Source: Cristatella mucedo
Taxonomy: Eukaryota; Bryozoa; Phylactolaemata; Cristatellidae
Reading direction: 5' to 3'
Assembly (NCBI GenBank): GCA_009760855.2
Contig: WPIO01000126.1
Location: 990,001 to 1,054,000 of the forward strand
Length of the DNA stretch: 64,000 nt
Shown here: one piece after another, positions 63,301 through 64,000 of the stretch
Layout: the number at the start of each line of letters is the position of its first letter
Numbering within the stretch: position 1 is the first letter of the stretch
The notes under the pieces: generated by a model
Seen by the model: the letters and a program-made list of their open reading frames with translations, nothing else
What the model was told of the DNA's origin: nothing
Database searches by the model: none
Translations under genes and position numbers: made by a program

Positions 63301-64000
63301 TGTCGCCTAGCGCTGGGGCCGTGCAAAGCGCCGCGCTCCTCCTTACAGCGCGCCGCGCTTCTCCTTACGACGCAACGCGCTGTGCTAGCGACACGTCGGC
63401 AAGTTATACAAGTCAGATTGCGACAGCAGGAGAGATTATCAGCGGTTCCAATGTGGTAAAAGTAAAAGTAATAGCAACAGTAGGTCGCTTGAGTAGCTCC
63501 GTAAGGGAACTTACTCTCTGCGCTTTGCGATTCGCTTCATGAGAATCCAGGCGGCGGTCGTTTTACTGACGCGAACGATATCAAGCCGCTCGCAAAAGCG
63601 AGCAAGTATCGAGCATAGGCTAGCAACTCCCAAATAAACCTTCGAAGTTAGCATAAACTAGACAGCCGAATTGTAGCCCGTACGAGCCGGATACGTCATA
63701 GCTAATGACTGGGCAGCGGTGCACTGGGCTTCGAGCCGCCGCGCGGCTCGTGCCGTGCACCGCTGTAGCCTCCTGCAGCCATCGTCGAATGGGCTGCTGC
63801 TCTGTCTGCCACGGATATGCTGCGCTTGCTAGTTGAGGCGTAGGCGCTGCTCATTGCTGCCGTGCGCTGCTACCGCGGAGGCGAGCATCGAGTCAGCAAC
63901 TGCGACTCGCTAGCTTTTTGTTGCGACTCAGCAGCTTCTTGTTTGGAGGAGTCAGCTCCGCACGCATATTTGTCGCACTCGCTTGCGAGCACCGTTACGA
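63301..64000. other. Unassigned DNA at window end
   Basis: GC-rich with short direct repeats such as GCGCCGCGCT(C/T)CTCCTTAC near 63,325-63,370. No gene recognised. Confidence 0.35.

Overview
This is a piece of an animal (metazoan) nuclear genome. It has split genes with GT-AG introns, an orthologue of the animal zinc-finger gene ZNF800, a secreted PAN plus fibrinogen-domain protein, and abundant LINE, SINE, hAT and LTR debris. Secreted fibrinogen-domain proteins joined to a second extracellular domain point to an invertebrate, but the sequence does not let me name the phylum.

Left part (about 1-41,100): one plus-strand gene dominates. Five exons at 4895-5273, 14769-14912, 16917-17107, 31671-31797 and 35868-36037 join in phase into 336 codons: signal peptide, PAN/Apple-like domain, fibrinogen C-terminal domain. 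The 1 kb of coding sequence is spread over 31 kb because the introns are filled with mobile elements. These are two LINE families (A, with an (ATT)n tail and a 3' hairpin; B), a hAT transposon inserted in a LINE A copy, a LINE A 3' fragment inserted in the same copy, a LINE B fragment inside a LINE B copy, tRNA-derived SINEs whose tails share the LINE A hairpin, and a hAT MITE with a perfect 8-bp target duplication. A long LINE A copy lies downstream of the gene at 38,255-41,053.

Middle part (41,100-48,600): a LINE B copy, a LINE A scrap, and an AT-rich minus-strand remnant of a large viral/Polinton-like gene (resembling the region upstream of a family B DNA polymerase). The remnant is split by a 719-bp solo LTR. 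Then come microsatellites, a SINE and unannotated DNA.

Right part (48,600-57,700): a CpG-rich start region and a plus-strand ZNF800-like gene of four exons (49154-49489, 53194-53398, 54986-56164, 56307-56902; 771 codons) with six C2H2-type fingers and two candidate polyadenylation signals near 57,680. From 57,700 to 64,000 I recognise no gene; there are a SINE-like piece, simple repeats, short tandem duplications and a CpG-rich stretch at 62,700-63,300 that could be another promoter. None of the transposable-element copies looks competent: catalytic motifs or reading frames are broken in each.
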